From the NCBI RefSeq assembly GCF_023078275.1, contig NC_062983.1:15803001-15867000 (forward strand): a DNA stretch of 64,000 nt, given 5' to 3'. A program made the translations under genes and the position numbers. The stretch comes from Leguminivora glycinivorella (lineage: Eukaryota; Arthropoda; Insecta; Lepidoptera; Tortricidae). The notes under the pieces were generated by a model. It had not been told where the DNA came from. It saw nothing but the letters and a program-made list of their open reading frames with translations, and ran no database searches. This document shows, one piece after another, positions 45,862-58,600 of the stretch (positions are counted from its first letter, which is position 1; each line of letters opens with the position of its first letter).

Positions 45862-46549
45862 TTATATCTGTAGGTAATTTGTACAAGTTCGGGTAGTTAA
45901 TTATAATAATAAAACGTAGTGATTCAATGCTCTGGGTAGTTACAAGATTTATTGGTTAACCAACCAAATTGTAAGCTAATCTGTCACTGAGCTATCTTTA
46001 ACTTACTTATTTGGTCATGATTTTTTTTTTAATTGCCTCAAAATGCTTCTTAAGCCACTTGGGGAGCCTTTTGAGGGTAGATTTTTTTACATTATTTATT
46101 TAATTAAATACCTAAAGATACCTACAGACTGCAAGCTACAGATTGTCTAAATTATGTTAAGAGATGGTTTACCATCATGATATTGATAATAATTTATGAA
46201 TTTTATGATAGACTAGTATCATCTACAGCAATTTATTTAGTTTGCAGCAATCTATTGACCATTTTATTTCTACTGATAGTTAAAGTTAATACGATTTTAT
46301 CACACCGATTCCATACCTGTAAGTACTTAATTATTTATTTCAGATTCGTTCAATGGAAGAAATTAATCACACATCTAGGAACGTTAAATACCTAGACAAA
46401 AATATTATTTTCTACTAAAAGATATAAAACAATTCTTACAAAATGACTAACATGTCGGAACCTACAAAATATGAAATGAATCATAACCATCTAGAATGGT
46501 TAGTGTAAATTGATTCGTTAAAAGTATACTGGTTTAAATTTTCAAGCTG
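45862..46549. other. AT-rich, nothing recognised
   Basis: No exon or element supported. Confidence 0.35.
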
Positions 46550-46550
46550 A

Positions 46551-47160
46551 TTACAGTATACCTACTGATGCGGTAACAGTCATTCCACTTGGTAGGAGTT
46601 CCCAGTGAATAATACCATGAATATCCCACCAAACGGACAGCATAACTTTTTTCGGGTGAGGCTCTGTTTTTGGTGCCTCTATTCCTTTTTCGTTTGGAGC
46701 TAGCCACTGACGTTTGCGTATGTGATTTATATATAAGACCCATTTTTCATCTCCAGTGATAAGATGGTCCAACCAGTTGAATGTGCGGCGAAAAGACAGA
46801 AGTTGTATGCAGATATCGGCACGGCGGTTTAGTTGATCTCTATCAAGTTCGTGCGGTATCCAAACACTGTATTTGTAGTTTTTTCCCAACTCGTGTAAAT
46901 GTGTTTCTATGGTGACATGAGAGCAGCCTAACTCGGTAGCAAGAGTACGACTCGTTAGCCTCGGATCTCCTTCAATTAAGGTTTTTAATTTGGCTACATC
47001 AATCTTCACCGGTCGACCAGACTTAGGTTTACCTTACGTCATTTGTGTGAAATCATGTCTTTCCCGGAAACCATTGGATTTACCAGATCTTTGGGAGGCA
47101 TGCGCGGAGCCGAAGCCAATACGTAGAGCCCTATTTAACTAATGAAGTGGAAGAAGTACA
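46551..47160 (-). pseudogene. mariner-family transposase remnant
   Basis: Minus strand 46551-47009 is open for 152 codons: GRP, then KIDVAKLKTLIEGDPRLTSR (HTH region), HVTIETHLHELGK, WVPHEL-like WIPHELDRDQLNRR, LITGDEKWVLY (first catalytic Asp region) and PKKVMLSVWWDIHG (second catalytic region). A stop lies just upstream of GKPKSGRPV near 47033. The C-terminus, including the third catalytic Asp, is missing, so it cannot make active transposase. Confidence 0.9.
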
Positions 47161-47699
47161 CCGAGCGGATGCTGCCATTGCCAGTGTTATTTATTTACTA
47201 CTTAATTCATAAAAAAGAAACACAGCATTACAGTTTACACCAGCTACAGTTTGTAGGTAGGTAGGGACTGGGTATTCGAGAGTTGATGGGATCTAAAATG
47301 AACTAGGGTGTTCGATGAAAGAGATGGATTGGCTGGACTGAAAGACTGGGGCCAATGGGTTAAAATAAACCTAATAAAACGGTAACCAATTTAATTTCCG
47401 GCAGACGGTGACTCGTGCACACAAGATGGGCCCCCACAAAAACGACATCTAAGATGGATCATAATCGTTGTAATCAAATCCATAAAAAGTAGAAATTTTT
47501 GAGCACCACACATACGTATGAAAAGGGTAAATTAAAAAATACAAAATACACAAAACAAAAAAGATAGTAATTATTGTTTATTTTAAATAATATTATTATG
47601 CAACTTATCTACTTGTAAAAAATACGATAGCACATACAGACTAGTTAGTTCAGCACGTACACACTTTTGTCTTGGAAAATTTAAAATGATATCTACTGG
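47161..47699. other. No gene recognised
   Basis: A short AACACAGCATTACAGTTTACACC fragment (47217-47245) recurs at 63003-63030. Confidence 0.4.
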
Positions 47700-47860
47700 C
47701 TCAGCCCGAAGTGACAATCGTTAACACTACGTCGCGATCAAAACGAAGTCTGTCTCTGTCTCGGTGGCTCAGTAAACAGAGAGCGAGGGGTACGATTACG
47801 AAGCGTAAGCCATTGTGACGTTGGCTAGGTACAACGAAGGGAGCAACAATATATCGTCCA
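47700..47860 (-). repeat. GTGACAGAGCCAGAC family copy
   Basis: AGTGACAATCGTTAACACTACGTCGCGATC ... GAAGCGTAAGCCATTGTGACG, parallel to 51685-51845. Confidence 0.6.
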
Positions 47861-48182
47861 CAGATGTCATATAAACCATAGATCAAGCAAACGTATCTAC
47901 TTAGCGTGTCAAATGAACTCAGTGAAATCCACTGAGTTGTCCGTCTTTAATCGCAGCTTGCAGCTTTCGGGCGTCAATTTTTGTAAGTTGAAGTCAACAA
48001 AAACATTAAGAATGCCTCTTTACATGATATTTAATTGCTACAACATAAAATTTATCAACACTCAAGGGCCTGAGACATATTTAAAATCACAGGCAAATAA
48101 CAACTTCAGTACAAAATCTGACACGCTCGGCCGCCATACAAATAAATGAACTCGTTTCTTCTATCTAAATCTATTTCTGTGA

Positions 48183-48333
48183 TATCGTCACTACTTTTAA
48201 AAAAAACTTGTATCTTCGTCTGTCAATGAAAAGAAAATTGTAGTAAGTATGTATGGAATGCATATAGACTTACTGCGTTTTATCTTTGAGGAGCAGCGTG
48301 AGATACGAGATTTTTTCAAAGTAGTGACGATAT
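48183..48333. mobile_element. MITE, TCGTCACTACTTT ends, TA-flanked
   Basis: Full-length sister of 25293-25442 in opposite orientation. Ends TATCGTCACTACTTT and AAAGTAGTGACGATA. Confidence 0.88.
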
Positions 48334-48649
48334 GACACGCTTTTGGTTCTACAGATAATAGGTACTATCTAATATATTATTGCACAATTCGCTGTACACG
48401 CTCTACTGCAAAAAGTACCCTTTCAGAATAGGCACCTACCCTCATTTTTGCGGATAGAAAGGCATTTATTAATCCTTGATATAATAAGAACAAGACATGT
48501 ATTTACGAAGCTTAAATATAGGTACTTAAATCTAACAAAATATAAAATCTTATGTTGTTCTTTATTTACAAACACACACGCACACATTTCTGAGTATTTA
48601 TTTTCAACGCACTCATAAGAAGAGCGAATACTTATATTGTTCAATACAA
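48334..48649. other. AT-rich, nothing recognised
   Basis: No exon or repeat supported. Confidence 0.35.
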
Positions 48650-49434
48650 AATTGGCTGGAGGATGCGGCCTCCGTCACGGATATATATATAGGATATATC
48701 ATATTATCTAAAATCGAGACCATATAGTGCCCAACTCTAGTATAAACCTCAGGGAATCCTCCAGCCCCACACTGCTTGGAGCCATAGGATACTATTCTTC
48801 GCTGAACGTAGCGGAGGCCTACTCGACCTACTAAACCCAGGTGTAGGAGACGGCCTTTGGACTCAAGAAAACGACCATTTAAAAGTGCTTATTGTAAGCC
48901 TATTTGAATAAATAATATTTTGACTTTGACTTTGAGAATCAAGGTTGCATATTGTCCAATATCCAGTCCATATAGTGCCCAACTCTAGTATAAACCCCAG
49001 GGAATCCTCCAACCCCACACCGCTTGGAGCCAAAAGACACTATCCCCCGTTGCACGTAGCGAAGCCCTACTCGACCTACTACCCCCGGTTGTAAGAGAGG
49101 GTCTCCAGAAGAATTTTCAGAATGAAGGTCGCATATTGTCGTGTTGGTGTAAGAGAGAACCTCCAGAATAACACTACTAGAATCAGGGCCGCATATTATC
49201 TAAAATCCAGTCCATATAGTGCCCAACTCTAGTATATACCCCAGGGAATCCTCCAACCCCACAACATTTAGAGCCATTAAGATATCATTCTTCGCTGAAC
49301 GTAGCGGAGGCCTACTGGAATCCTCCAACCCCACAACATTTAGAGCCATTAAGATATCATTCTTCGCTGAACGTAGCGGAGGCCTACTCGACCTACTAAC
49401 CCCAGGTGTAGAAGGCGGCCTCTGGACGCAAGAA
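48650..49434 (-). pseudogene. Tandem partial copies of protease B exon 7
   Basis: Partial copies of the exon's 3' two thirds at about 48670-48860, 48945-49110, 49120-49185 (short), 49190-49320 and 49320-49430. The 48945-49110 copy is open in the protease frame (PGVVGRVGLRYVQRGIVS ... CGVGGFPGVYTRVGHYMDW) and ends in TGA; the 48670-48860 copy is also open. None keeps the GDSGG part or a clear acceptor. Confidence 0.85.
48875..48938 (+). repeat. LINE 3' tail inside the exon-7 copy array
   Basis: GTAAGCCTATTTGAATAAATAATATTTTGACTTTGACTTT, a typical LINE end, separates two of the copies. Confidence 0.65.
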
Positions 49435-49674
49435 TCAAGGTCGCATATTGTCCAATATCCAGTCCATATAGTGTCCAACTCTAGTATAAACCCCAGGGAA
49501 TCCTCCAACCCCACAACGTTTAGAGCCATAGGACACTATCCCCCGTTGCACGTAGCGGAGGCCCACTCGACCTACTACTCCCGGGTGTAGAAGGGGCCTC
49601 CAGAATCGCCGCCGCAGGAGTCTTTGTCAGGGACGCCGCCAGCGCACATTTGTCTGTTGTAAATGCGGGGGGAG
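49435..49674 (-). CDS. Protease B exon 7: catalytic Ser; frameshift after GDSGG
   Basis: After TTTTCAG it encodes RQMCAGGVPDKDSCGGDSGG, then FYTRE and stop. From about 49592 the family sequence continues in another frame (IVSYGSKRCGVGGFPGVYTR ... MDWILDNMRP) to TGA at 49435. Confidence 0.88.
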
Positions 49675-52600
49675 CTGAAAAGAAAACAATAATCGGATTA
49701 AAGATTTTAATTATCATTCTTCAACTATGCGTACCTATTTCAGTGCCCAGATTTTGAAGGGTGGGCTATCATGTCTTCATGCCGGACTAATTCCATGGCA
49801 AGACATTTTTGTCTTATATTGATTTGTATAATATTGAAATTGAAGGGCCAGTAAAGAAACCACGAAGATAACTAGAGCCAGGACTTCCGTGGCACCCTGT
49901 CCGGTGACTGCCTGGTGTCTGGTGTCCCACCACACCTATTGGCGCAGATTTGACGTCGGCCCAAGACACAGTGGCTTGAGTGGAATACTGAGTATAGTTT
50001 TTGGGCTTTCATCATGTCTCAAAGGACGTATATAGAAATAGACACAGCTACTAACTACTGACCCGACGGTAAGCATTCTAGCACTCCGAATTGGAGACCA
50101 CCGGCAGTGCCACGCTGAGCAACCCGTCTTCCCTGGCTCCCCACCCAGTCACCACTACCTGCTGGCCTACCATGCTATCTGCTTGCAGCTCTGGCATCAA
50201 CCCAAGACACAGTGGCTTCATTTGTAAACACTGAACGAGATACTTCTCTAGTCCTCTTGTTCTCATTAAACGTAAGTATATAGAGACAGCTTGGGCACAG
50301 TAACTCACCCGTTGTAAGCATCCTGGCACTCCGAATTGGAAACCACTGGTAGCGCCACACTAAGTAGTACAGGTGACTGAAGCCCATCCTCCGTGGCTCC
50401 CCACCCGGTCACCACTACCTGTTGGCCTACCATGCTGTCTGCTTGCAGCTCCGGTGTCGATGGTAGACACACTGGTTTGATGTTATCTGAAACACGAAGA
50501 AAACATACGTTTTAAAGATTTTTTCATCTAAACAATAATAACCTACCTAAGTTACCTAGTACCTACGCACTCTGAAAAGTGCCGAACGTCTCTTTGAGTT
50601 GCAGGCGTCCATAGGTTACGGTGACCGCTTTCCATCAGGCGGGCCGTACGCTTGTTTGCCACCGACGTAGTATAACCAAACAAACGTCCGGTTTGAGGGA
50701 CAGAGTAGTGAAGTGAAAGAAAGAAAAGAAGTACCTAATAGTAATTGTGCTAATACGTTTTTTAGGACAATTGCAAGTTCTATTACTCGTACATTGTGGC
50801 ATTTGATTAGTGTGCTGAATGACATACTTACAGTAAACTAAACTCAACAGCCTGTAATGTGGCGAAAATCATGATCGCGCGCCGTGTTTAAACGGATCCT
50901 GTAGGATCATGTAGACTTTCGATGACGACTAACTAGGTATGTCTTTTAGTTCCACTTGATACAACGATAGCATAATCTTGCTTATCATAGGTTCCGGAGG
51001 TGGAATTCAGAAATACATATAATTATAATAGAGTTAATGACATGTCCTTAATACTCTATCTTTATATGTATTTTTCAAAATGGAGTTCTCCAAATACGGA
51101 GTGTATAGCCTTTTAAAGGGTGTGCTCCTGGAGGTGGACTACGACATACGATCATATGGATCAAGCGGCTATTTCCATCCGCAAAGATATTAATCAGTAC
51201 CCACCTACTTGGCTGTTTAATTACCTAAGTCGCGGTCGCACTCCATGCGTGAGAAAACTCATGATGATGCGTCATGGACAGGCTAACAAAGCGTATCTTA
51301 CTTATGATGAAGTGCCTACTATGGAAAGTACTGTTTTATAATCGAGAAGTTTATACGAGATGTAATTATAGTGAGCAAGGTAAACCTAAAGTCTCCTTAC
51401 AGTTAGTGAAATAAACCTAATGACTTAAGTGCGCATGCGAAGCACGGCCGACGCGCCTTTTTGATTTTATTCTACGAGAGACTCATAGCAAGAATCTTTA
51501 TACCGAGAACTGCACAAACCATGCACAAACCTTAGAGGGGCTCTGGCCAAGACGTCAATCGTATAAGGACAAAAGAAACACCAAAAGTTAAAAATTTTAA
51601 TGGCATTTCATGAAGCTTCGAAAAGTCACTTGAATTTTTCGATACACTGTCGATTCCATACGTACCGTAGTTATCGACATCATGCCAGCCGGCCCAGTTG
51701 AAGTGACAATCGTTGACGCTATGTGGCGATCTAAACGAAGTCTGGCTCTGCTTCGATCGCCACTTTCGGCAGTTGCGCCACAACAGAAGACCAATAGACT
51801 ACGCTTACGAAGCGTAAGCTATTGTGACGTAGGCTAGGTACCCAGACAGTCGAAAAGTACTAACCTTGTGTAAAATCCGCCGGCTCCGAGAGCCGCAGGA
51901 GCGCGATGTCATCAAATAAGTTCTGCGGACTGTAGCCGGGGTGAGGGATGATGGTGTCGACGGTAACGTTCTGGAAAGAGATGATAGTTTGTATATTAGT
52001 TAGGCCATTTCCTTTTACTTTTTTCAGAACAGCATATTTTTTTTATTTAAATCCTAAAATAATCAGATACGACTCACAAACGGCTCACAAATTAAAAAGC
52101 AAGACCACTCCAGAGAGTCTTAGACGCTCGCCTAGGAAGGATACGCAGTGTTCCTTCATTAACACTTAGCACTCCTCAATTTCGACAGCTTTGAGTCTTG
52201 TACTGACTCAACAAATTGTTCAGAACAATACTTACTCGTGTACTAGGAGCGCACATTCTCTCCCCCTCATCCCATTCGCAGTCAGGGTCAGTCCTGGTGT
52301 CGTATTCTCCGAGAACCACTCCAGAAAGTCTCAGACGCTCGCCGAGGAAGGACGCGCAGTGCGCTGCCGTCAATACGTAGCGCTCGTGGATGAGGGTACC
52401 TCCGCAGCTGAGCTTCGTGCCTCGTGCTGGAATGTTTCAAGCTTGTGTTATTATTATAGGCAGAACGAGCAGATAAACTGCCTGATGGAAATGATCAGAG
52501 GAGCTACAAATGAGTTGTCTGACCTGTGTTTGAGAACTTTAAACACCTGAAGAATAAAGAACCACGCACAGTGGAAATAATTCAAAAGGTAGATCATATC

Positions 52601-55600
52601 AGAACTAAAGAAGAAATATTAGTTGAGCCAGACTCAGACCAATCGCTTTCTCCTATTTCCTAAGACTCTTTACATCAGTGTTTACTGCTGAGCTAGAACG
52701 AATTGGATGTTGGCATTGTAATAATTAAGAACAAGCATTCATACTTCATTATAGGTACCTATGACTACCTAACTACCTATTCATAAAACGATGGAATTCA
52801 TTTCAAATACTTATCCTGATGATATTCCATTTAATAAGAAGTCGTCATATCAATGCGCATCATAATAAAGAATAACAAAATGATTATAACCAATCAATAT
52901 GTACCTATTAAAGATGGCCTTGGCTTTTATGTCTGATCAATTTAAATTTGATAACATAAGGCACTCGTGTTAAGTGGGTCCCGTACTATTTTAAACTACA
53001 TATTATGAATATTATGATTGTTTACGTAACGTATAACAAACGCAAAACCGCTTGTGATGCGAGACAAGAATAAATACTTATTTAAATAGATTATCTAGTT
53101 CTATTTAGTTTAGAAGAACATACACGTAAGATTTAAGATAAACTACCGCACGTTGGTGATGACCATAAGGGTAAATCTTGATGAAAGAAGACTTGCATGC
53201 TAATTGTGGTGTCGTTCAAAACTTTCCGCGATTGTTTTTACAGAAACTAAATGACGAATAGTCGTACAGTCCATATATTCAAACAATCACGCCTGGATCT
53301 CATACATGGATGGGTAGAGCACATGAAACTACTCAAGTTTCAGTGCCACTCTTGGCAATCAAGGAGCTAAACGAAATTGTGACAGTCACAGGTTACCAGT
53401 GTAGTAGGTACTGTACCTATAATATTTAAGGTAACTAACTTCGTAATTCTCGGTTTGAATGAAACGTATGGATATGTATCTATTGAAGTGATTACATAAG
53501 TATCCTGAATATTACCTGAATTGTAAGAGATGAGCACCATCCAGGGCATCTCAAACAGTCTCGTTCTGTTGCCTCCCCAAATCTTATCATCCTCGATAAC
53601 TCCACAATCCGTAGGCAACAGTCGAAAATTCCTATGATTTCTCACATCTACCGCTTCTTCTTTTCCATTTTTGTTATTCGTTATATCATTATCACTTCCC
53701 CATGATGGTCTTTTGGTACTGTCACTATTCCAAGATGGTCTTCTAGTAGTTGTATCGCTGTTCCAAGACGGTCTCCTAGTAGGAGTATCTCTGTTCCAAG
53801 GTGTTCTAGTAGGTGTGTCACTGTTCCATGACGGTCTTCTAGTAGTAGACGTGGTAAAGTCAGAGCCCCAGTTTTGTGAAGAATCTTCCCAGTTGTTGAA
53901 GGGGATGCCCAACCCGTGGGGTACAGTGAAGAGGGGGGTTGGGGGTTCGGTCTGCGATTCTGATTGGCAACATACCTGTGGAGGAGATATTTGTATGAAT
54001 TTTATAATTTATTCAGGTATTTGAAATCTAACCTAACCTAATGACATTACTCAATGAATCATGAAGTAGACGAGATTCCTTCTATTCTCCATGCTTGTAG
54101 GTATATCATCTATGGACAATTGGACATGTCTGACACATGACATCTGACATGAAAAAAATCGGGATCGGAGAAGATAAACAAGGGCAATGTTTATTTATGA
54201 ATTCGTGATATTTTCAAATTTCAAATAAACCGGAATCTCTTATTAACAACCAGAGGTTAGTCATAGAAACTTACAATAAAACTCGATGATAAAATTAATA
54301 ATTAAGACACATCGTGTCACCTCTATGCAGAGGTCAAAGAATTTTAATTAATTGATATCTACAAATTTGCCTCACATTTAAATCAAGTAAACAACACAAA
54401 CACCTACACGCGAAACTATATAACCACGTAAGTGTGTCCCCGTGTATGAATTTAAAACACTATAATAAGCAGACAAGTCAAAGACATTTGTGCTGTATTG
54501 TAAGGAATATAAGTTTCTTTTCCTTCAATGAAGGCGTTGAGGAAAATAGCGATAGGTATTGCGATGGCATTTGTAATAGTATAATTTTATACTTAGCCTC
54601 TTGTGATGTTAACTACTAATTATTTAAATGCATTTATTTAACTAGCGACAACAACCAGTTATTTTTATTGTCATCAGATTACTGGTCATGATGCACACTT
54701 GATGAAGTTGTACGTAGGTACAATATTGAGTAACTGACTACTCATTGTACCTACCTATTGTATTCTTGCTTAAATCAGTTGTGAAAGAAAGCTAGTATGA
54801 TTCGCATGAGGATAATATTAATTATTATGAACATAGGGCTAAATTGTAAAATTATTCAATCCCTCTTAATTTATGTATAAAGTAGGTATACAGATAGAAA
54901 ATTAAATTACGGGAATATTTAGGAACTGGAGGAGAAGACGCAGCACAGACTATGTCACCTACTTCTGAGAAAGTAATGCTAAAGGGTTGATATGATGATG
55001 ATTAAAATATCTCTTTGCTATTTGCAGCTCGCTGTACGTTTCGTGATAATAACGATGATCAGTGTCCGGAGAAAAAACCTTCGAATCAACTTCAATACTC
55101 GTACTTACACCTCGGATTTAAGTAACAGGCCTATCAAAAGCATATCCCTTTGACCTTTCATTAGTATGAGAACAGAATCGGCCACAATGAAGTAAAATGA
55201 AAACATTCAGCGCGTAGGTACATTGAACCATGGACGCAGTAAATAATTCTACTAAGGAATCTCGAGCGCTGACAACTGAAAGAATCAATTATAGGTGTAC
55301 GAAGTCATGCCAGAAAAGCAAAGTATTGGTTCTGAAATAAAACTATGGAAACGGATTAAATCGCATATAATGAATTTGTCACCCGTTGACCACGAATGCT
55401 GAAAAGTAAAGTCGAAACGTCGGGATGAATAAAATTCATTATAAATGTAAATTCATTATACGTGATTTAATCCGTTTCCATAGTTTTATTTCATGAGTAA
55501 CTATCGCGGTAACCGAAGACAATATCAAGTATTGGTTGGTAAATTCTACAAATTTTGTGAAATATAAGTGAAAAGAGGAAGAGGGAACTCAGTGAACCAT

Positions 55601-58600
55601 GCTTTGATTTAATGTTCGAGCCTCTGTACCTGCTCCGACGCTGAATAATAGTATAGGAAAGCAGGAGAGGAACCAAGGTTATGTATGATCGGTTTATCCG
55701 TGTCAGTTGGACATAGCGCAAAACAACTTCCTCCTGAGAGGCACGGAGTCTCACCCGATTGATTTCTACTAGAAGTGGCTAGCAGATATCGAGGAGTGAG
55801 TGTGCATGGTTTGCCTGCACTTGTCTGTCTTTGAAACTCCTAACTCTGAAGCTGACAAAGCAAATTAGGCAAATCTAAGAGAATCATATGTCGGTCATAA
55901 TCGGTCAGTGATCAAAGATACGTACGATAGGCTTATCCGTGTCAAAGCCACACATGAGCGTCTGCAGCTTCCTCCTAATGTAGGCTGGCATGGGGGTCCC
56001 GCCCCGCTTGATTTCTGCAAGTAGTGGCCGGCAGTCGTCCAGGAGTCGGCACATGCCTGGTCTGCCTTCGGCTTGACATTTGTCTCCGACGAATCCTAGG
56101 AGAAACAAGATAAAAAGTAAAATTTGCGTTGGGAAACACGAATCGAAATTATGAATTGCTTGGGATAAAAAAAAGTCGAGTCTACGAACTGCGAGCTACA
56201 ACTGGGGATATAGAATGAATCGAATCAGATTAGGTAGGTACTTGTAAGAACAAATTCGACTGTGAAATGAGAGACAAGTTCAATAAATCAAGTACAAAGT
56301 AGAAGTACATAGTTATGCGTTATTATTTATTTATTTTGTCAGACATTTTGTTGCGGACTTAATGCCTTTAGGCATTCTCTACCAGTCAACCATGGGGCGA
56401 AACAAAAATGCGTCACTAAGGTGGGTGTAAGGTGCTATCAATGCATTGACTTAGCCGGTAAAAGATATGTGATCTAGGGTCTTGGCACTTGGCTGCCAAG
56501 TTCGCTGGTATGCACAGTTTATTAGCGTAAAACCGAACCGGGAACTTTTGATTTGTTTTTCCTAACTAACTTATGTTCCAACTGTTCCAAGCGTTTCCCT
56601 CTATGCCTCATTGCTAGGTCTATTATAAGATTTATAAGTAAATGTTTTTGTTACATGACATGCATAGATTCAAAGTAATGAATAGGCAATTCTGATGAAT
56701 TCCCATGAACTGAGACTAGGATGTTCTCTCACACAAAAAAGCTGTTAACATGACTACGACTACTCTAATACGAATATAAATAAAAACCGGCCAAGAGCGT
56801 GTCGGGCCACGCTCAGTGAAGGGTTCCGTGTAGTTTTCCGTATTTTTCTCAAAAACTACTGAACCTATCAAGATCAAAACAATTTTCCTAGAAAGTCTTT
56901 ATAAAGTTCTACTTTTGTGATTTTTTTCATATTTTTTAAACATATGGTTCAAAAGTTAGAGGGGGGGGGACGCACTTTTTTTTCCTTTAGGAGCGATTAT
57001 TTCCGAAAATATTAATATTATCAAAAAACGATCTTAGTAAACCCTTATTCATTTTTGAATACCTATCCAATAATATATCACACGTTGGGGTTGAAATGAA
57101 AAAAAATATCATCCCCCACTTTACATGTAGGGGGAGTACCCTAATAAAACATTTTTTTCGTTTTTAGGGTTCCGTAGCCAAAATGGCAAAAACGGAACCC
57201 TTATAGTTTCGTCATGTCCGTCTGTCCGTCTGTCCGTCTGTCCGTCTGTCCGTCTGTCACAGCCGATTTACTCGGAAACTATAAGTACTACAGTGATGAA
57301 ATTTGATGGGAATATGTGTTGTATGAACCGCTACAAAATTATGACACTAAATAGTAAAAAAAAGAATTGGGGGTGGGGCCCCCCATACATGTAACTGAGG
57401 GATGAAATTTTTTTTTTCGATGTACATACCCGTGTGGGGTATCAATGGAAAGGTCTTTTAAAATGATATAAAGTTTTCTAAAAAACATTTTTCTTAAAGT
57501 GAACGGTTTTTGAGATATCAGCTCTCAAAGTCGTAAAAAGTATGTCCCCCCCCTCTATTTTTATAACTACGGGGTATAAAATTCTAAAAAAAATAGAGGT
57601 GATGCATGCTAATTAACTCTTTCAACGATTTTTGGTTTGATCAAAGTATCTCTTATAGTTTTTGAGATAGGTTGATTTAACTGTAATTTTGGTTAAGTTA
57701 TTGGTTTATTATATTTGCTGCTACGGAACCCTTTGTGCGCGAGCCCGACTCGCACTTGGCCGGTTTTTTTTATTTTTGCACTTTGTCGGCGTGATTGATA
57801 TACATATTGGTACCAAATTTCAGCTTACGGAACCCTAAAAAAGTGACTCAACAGGAAGATTATCACGTAATTAATGTTATTGATATAACTGTATAATGAC
57901 GAGTTGACGACGTAGACGTTATTGGATTTTGTGGGTTTTTTGCATGAATTTTCCCTAAATAGGTCTCCTTTGCTCTTGTTTTGTGTTTTCCTAATATGTT
58001 TGTTTTCGTCATGGGCCCAATATTCAAGTGAGTACATACCTATTTAGGTTTATGTTCATAGCTTTAGCTCTAGTATATCTAAATTACTTATGATCTATAG
58101 TATCTAGTTATCTAATTATCATATTCATATTCATATTCATTTATTTCGTAAATGCACAGATACATTACACGTCAACAGTTACAGTTCATATATTAAAATT
58201 TAGAATAATAATTAAACTTTAAATTTTTGAATTGAATTTAATTCATCCTATAATATAACACATATTATATTATTTATATTGCCTATGTACTAATTTCTGG
58301 CCGCGACATGGTTTCATCATTTTTGAAATAACTTTTTTTCAGATGTAAAATGTCTGTCGCATAATTTCCGCCACTCTTACGTTGATAGGTATAGGTAGGT
58401 ATATCATTAATTTTTCACCGTCGCATAATTACGTTATGTAACTATACCTAATTATTATTGCCATATAATACCTACTACTTACAAGCGCTGAAGTTACGTG
58501 CGACTTTCGTTCCGGAGGTCGCGGGTTCGAACCCCGGCTCGCACCAATGAGTTTTTCGGAATTTATGTGTGAAATGTCATTTGATATGTGCCAGTCGCTT

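Noticed and set aside
46551..47009. Active mariner transposase gene
   Set aside because: A stop lies just upstream within the conserved region, and the C-terminal catalytic part is missing.
49200..49590. Two overlapping 109- and 123-codon frames
   Set aside because: They are off-frame readings of the tandem exon-7 copies, hence the internal repeats.
58485..58560. Functional tRNA gene
   Set aside because: Only the T-arm/acceptor half is intact and it runs into a SINE body.
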